Source: Fimbriimonadaceae bacterium | Lineage (GTDB): Bacteria; Armatimonadota; UBA10988 | Direction of reading: 5' to 3' | DNA: 64,000 nucleotides | Assembly: GCA_020850355.1 (NCBI GenBank) | Contig: JADZEX010000028.1 | Span: forward strand, 47,145-111,144 | Shown: one piece after another, positions 62,592 to 64,000 of the stretch | How the letters are laid out: each line of letters opens with the position of its first letter | How positions within the stretch are numbered: the first letter of the stretch is position 1 | Position numbers and translations under genes: made by a program | The notes under the pieces: generated by a model | The model's database searches: none | Seen by the model: only the letters and a program-made list of their open reading frames with translations | What the model was told of the DNA's origin: nothing

Positions 62592-63866
62592 TCAGAGGTG
62601 CCACGGCGCGCGCTGGGAGTTGGTCAGCATCTGCTGCCCGCTGGGGTCACCGAGGACCAGCTCCTGGGCGGGATCGAAGCGGATCTTGCGGCCGAGGCGC
62701 ATCGCGATGTTGCCGAGGTGGCCGAGGCTGGCGGCGCGATGCGCGACCTCCGCCGGCGTGATCGCCTCGCGGCGGCTGCGGATGCAGTCGAGGAAGTTCC
62801 GCACATGGTTGGTGCTGTGGTAGAGCTGCCGCTCGTCGGGTCCAATGCGCTCCCGCAGCAGGATCTTCGGGTTGGCGTCAAACCCGCCGCGGTCGACCCA
62901 GACCCACTGCCCGTTCTCGCCGAACCACTTGCAGCCGCCGCGGAGCTTGTTGCTGATGTGCATCTCGCAGCCGTTGGCGAACTCGCAGACCACGGCGAAG
63001 TTGACCGCGGAGTCGTAGATCCCGGCGGTCGGGAAGTCGCCGACGCCGCTGATCGCGACCGGGCCGCTGTGATCATAATCGATGCCCCAGAGGGCGATGT
63101 CCCCGTGGTGCGGCACCCAGTCCATGATCTTGCCGCCGCCGTAGGCGTACTGGAAGCGGAAGTTGTAGTGCACCCGCTCGGCGCAGTAGGGGGCCCACTC
63201 ACCGGGCCCCAGCCACATCTCATAGTCCAGCTCGGGCGGCGGCTCGCCGAAGGTCACTGGCCCGCAGGCCTTGCCGCTGGGCAGACCGATCTCGATGCGC
63301 GAGATCTTGCCGATCCGGCCGTTGCGAACCAGCTCGCAGGCGACCTTGAAGCTGCCGGTGCTGCGCTGCCAACTGCCGGTCTGCCAGATCCGGCCGTACT
63401 GCTGCTGCGCCTGCACAATCGCGCGGCCTTCCAGCAGGCTGTGCGACATCGGCTTCTCGCCGTAGACGTCCAGCCCGGCGCGCATCGCCCAGATCGCTGG
63501 GATGGCGTGCCAGTGGTCGGGGGTCGAGATCACCACGGCGTCGAGGTCACCGCGGGCGAGCAGCTCGCGGAAGTCGGTGGTCGCGGCGCAGGTGGCTTGG
63601 CCGTAGCGCTTGTCGACGGTCGCCTTGGCGCTCGCCAGGCGCTGGCGGTCGACATCGCAGACGGCCAGCACCTGCACGTCGGGCTGGCCCAGGAAGTTGC
63701 TGAGATTGCCCGAGCCCATGCCGCCCATGCCGATGCAGCCGACAGCGATGCGCTCCGACGGGGCCAGCCGGCGGCCGGCACCCTGGCCAAACGCCGGGAC
63801 GATGCTGCAGACGCCCAGACCGGCCGCAGCGGCGCCGCTGGAGCGGAGGAAGTGTCGGCGGTCCAT
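62592..63866 (-). CDS. Gfo/Idh/MocA-family oxidoreductase with Tat-type signal
   Basis: 424 residues. The start MDRRHFLRSSGAAAAGLGVC has the twin-arginine motif RRHFL followed by a hydrophobic stretch, so export by Tat is likely. The Rossmann part reads IAVGCIGMGGMGSGNLSNFL and the family motif is LDVYGEKPMSHSLLEGRAIV. The C-terminal half has YGGGKIMDWVPHHGDIALWG, with the HHxD-like metal-independent site of this family. It probably acts on sugars in the periplasm. The ATG has a TAGGAG site. It opens the minus-strand run that continues to 58189; the window ends 134 bases further on with nothing identified. Confidence 0.85.
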   Translation of the reverse strand: MDRRHFLRSSGAAAAGLGVCSIVPAFGQGAGRRLAPSERIAVGCIGMGGMGSGNLSNFLGQPDVQVLAVCDVDRQRLASAKATVDKRYGQATCAATTDFRELLARGDLDAVVISTPDHWHAIPAIWAMRAGLDVYGEKPMSHSLLEGRAIVQAQQQYGRIWQTGSWQRSTGSFKVACELVRNGRIGKISRIEIGLPSGKACGPVTFGEPPPELDYEMWLGPGEWAPYCAERVHYNFRFQYAYGGGKIMDWVPHHGDIALWGIDYDHSGPVAISGVGDFPTAGIYDSAVNFAVVCEFANGCEMHISNKLRGGCKWFGENGQWVWVDRGGFDANPKILLRERIGPDERQLYHSTNHVRNFLDCIRSRREAITPAEVAHRAASLGHLGNIAMRLGRKIRFDPAQELVLGDPSGQQMLTNSQRAPWHL

Positions 63867-64000
63867 ACGGTTCTCCTAGGAGCCTGTCCAACGGTTCCCC
63901 GCGATGCCGGGCGCTCCTGCCTTGCGGCGGCCGCTCGGCTCGCCGCCGCCGCTGCCCGGTCCGGCCGGCGCGTCTGACCGCGCTGGTGGCGCGCCACACG

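Noticed and set aside
60005..62761. 918-residue plus-strand frame opposite the HEAT-repeat gene
   Set aside because: Repetitive Gln/Arg/His composition mirrors the HEAT repeats; no motif or binding site.
1..64000. tRNA, rRNA genes and CRISPR arrays
   Set aside because: No tRNA-like cloverleaf, rRNA core sequence or regularly spaced direct repeats were seen by eye.

Overview
The window is about 70% GC and densely coded, with genes in long runs on alternating strands. Several traits suggest a planctomycete or another PVC-group or Armatimonadota-like bacterium: secreted carbohydrate-active and discoidin-like proteins, a Gfo/Idh/MocA protein with a Tat-type signal beside a secreted HEAT-repeat protein, a GT39/TIGR03663-type glycosyltransferase, GTP-type PEP carboxykinase, hopanoid genes, and an intergenic double hairpin of a kind I remember from such genomes. 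No rRNA, tRNA or CRISPR array was seen, so this placement is inference.

Layout. 1-8022 (minus): a tight run glnD, rimO, rsbS, rsbT, rsbX and an rsbR-like gene, then a membrane protein cut by the window edge; together a nitrogen-sensing uridylyltransferase, a ribosomal S12 modifying enzyme and a stressosome signalling module. 8088-9916 (minus): an Rhs remnant locus. A truncated Rhs core carries a C-terminal phospholipase A2-like domain, followed by a small two-helix membrane protein (candidate immunity) and an orphan Rhs fragment. 10318-18954 (minus): PrsW-type protease, photolyase, a beta-class DNA methyltransferase, squalene-hopene cyclase, an NAGPA-like lipoprotein, and a secreted protein that appears to start at CTG.

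19335-25528: an MDR dehydrogenase (plus), a coupled pair of unknown-function genes, then HpnH, a cupin and an oxidoreductase (one probable operon behind a near-consensus promoter) and a Rieske oxygenase. Squalene-hopene cyclase and HpnH together mean that adenosylhopane-type hopanoids are probably made. 25594-37837: a 1301-residue secreted TIM-barrel-like protein, a single-chain type IIG-like restriction-modification enzyme, a GH20-type hexosaminidase, a sugar ABC permease with an unusual N-terminal insert, and a divergent LacI-like ligand-binding protein without a DNA-binding domain. 38103-41057: a broken caspase / STN-like / beta-helix gene with three frame shifts and an internal duplication.

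41292-51606: two DinB-like proteins, a hexapeptide acyltransferase, a GH5-like protein, a lactonase-type propeller, a beta-CASP metallo-hydrolase, archaeal-type aspartate-semialdehyde dehydrogenase, a proline/alanine-rich lipoprotein and PEP carboxykinase. 51693-63866: a CsoR-like repressor with an extra N-terminal domain, a DUF4832-like protein, a GH127 beta-L-arabinofuranosidase, a small ORF with a putative papain-like cysteine peptidase, and a minus-strand run of glycosyltransferase, discoidin-like, HEAT-repeat and Gfo/Idh/MocA proteins.

Several promoters fit one scheme, TTGACR - 17 or 18 bases - TANNNT or close to it, so a housekeeping sigma-70 consensus can be read by eye here. Function calls rest on motif recognition only; no database search was possible.
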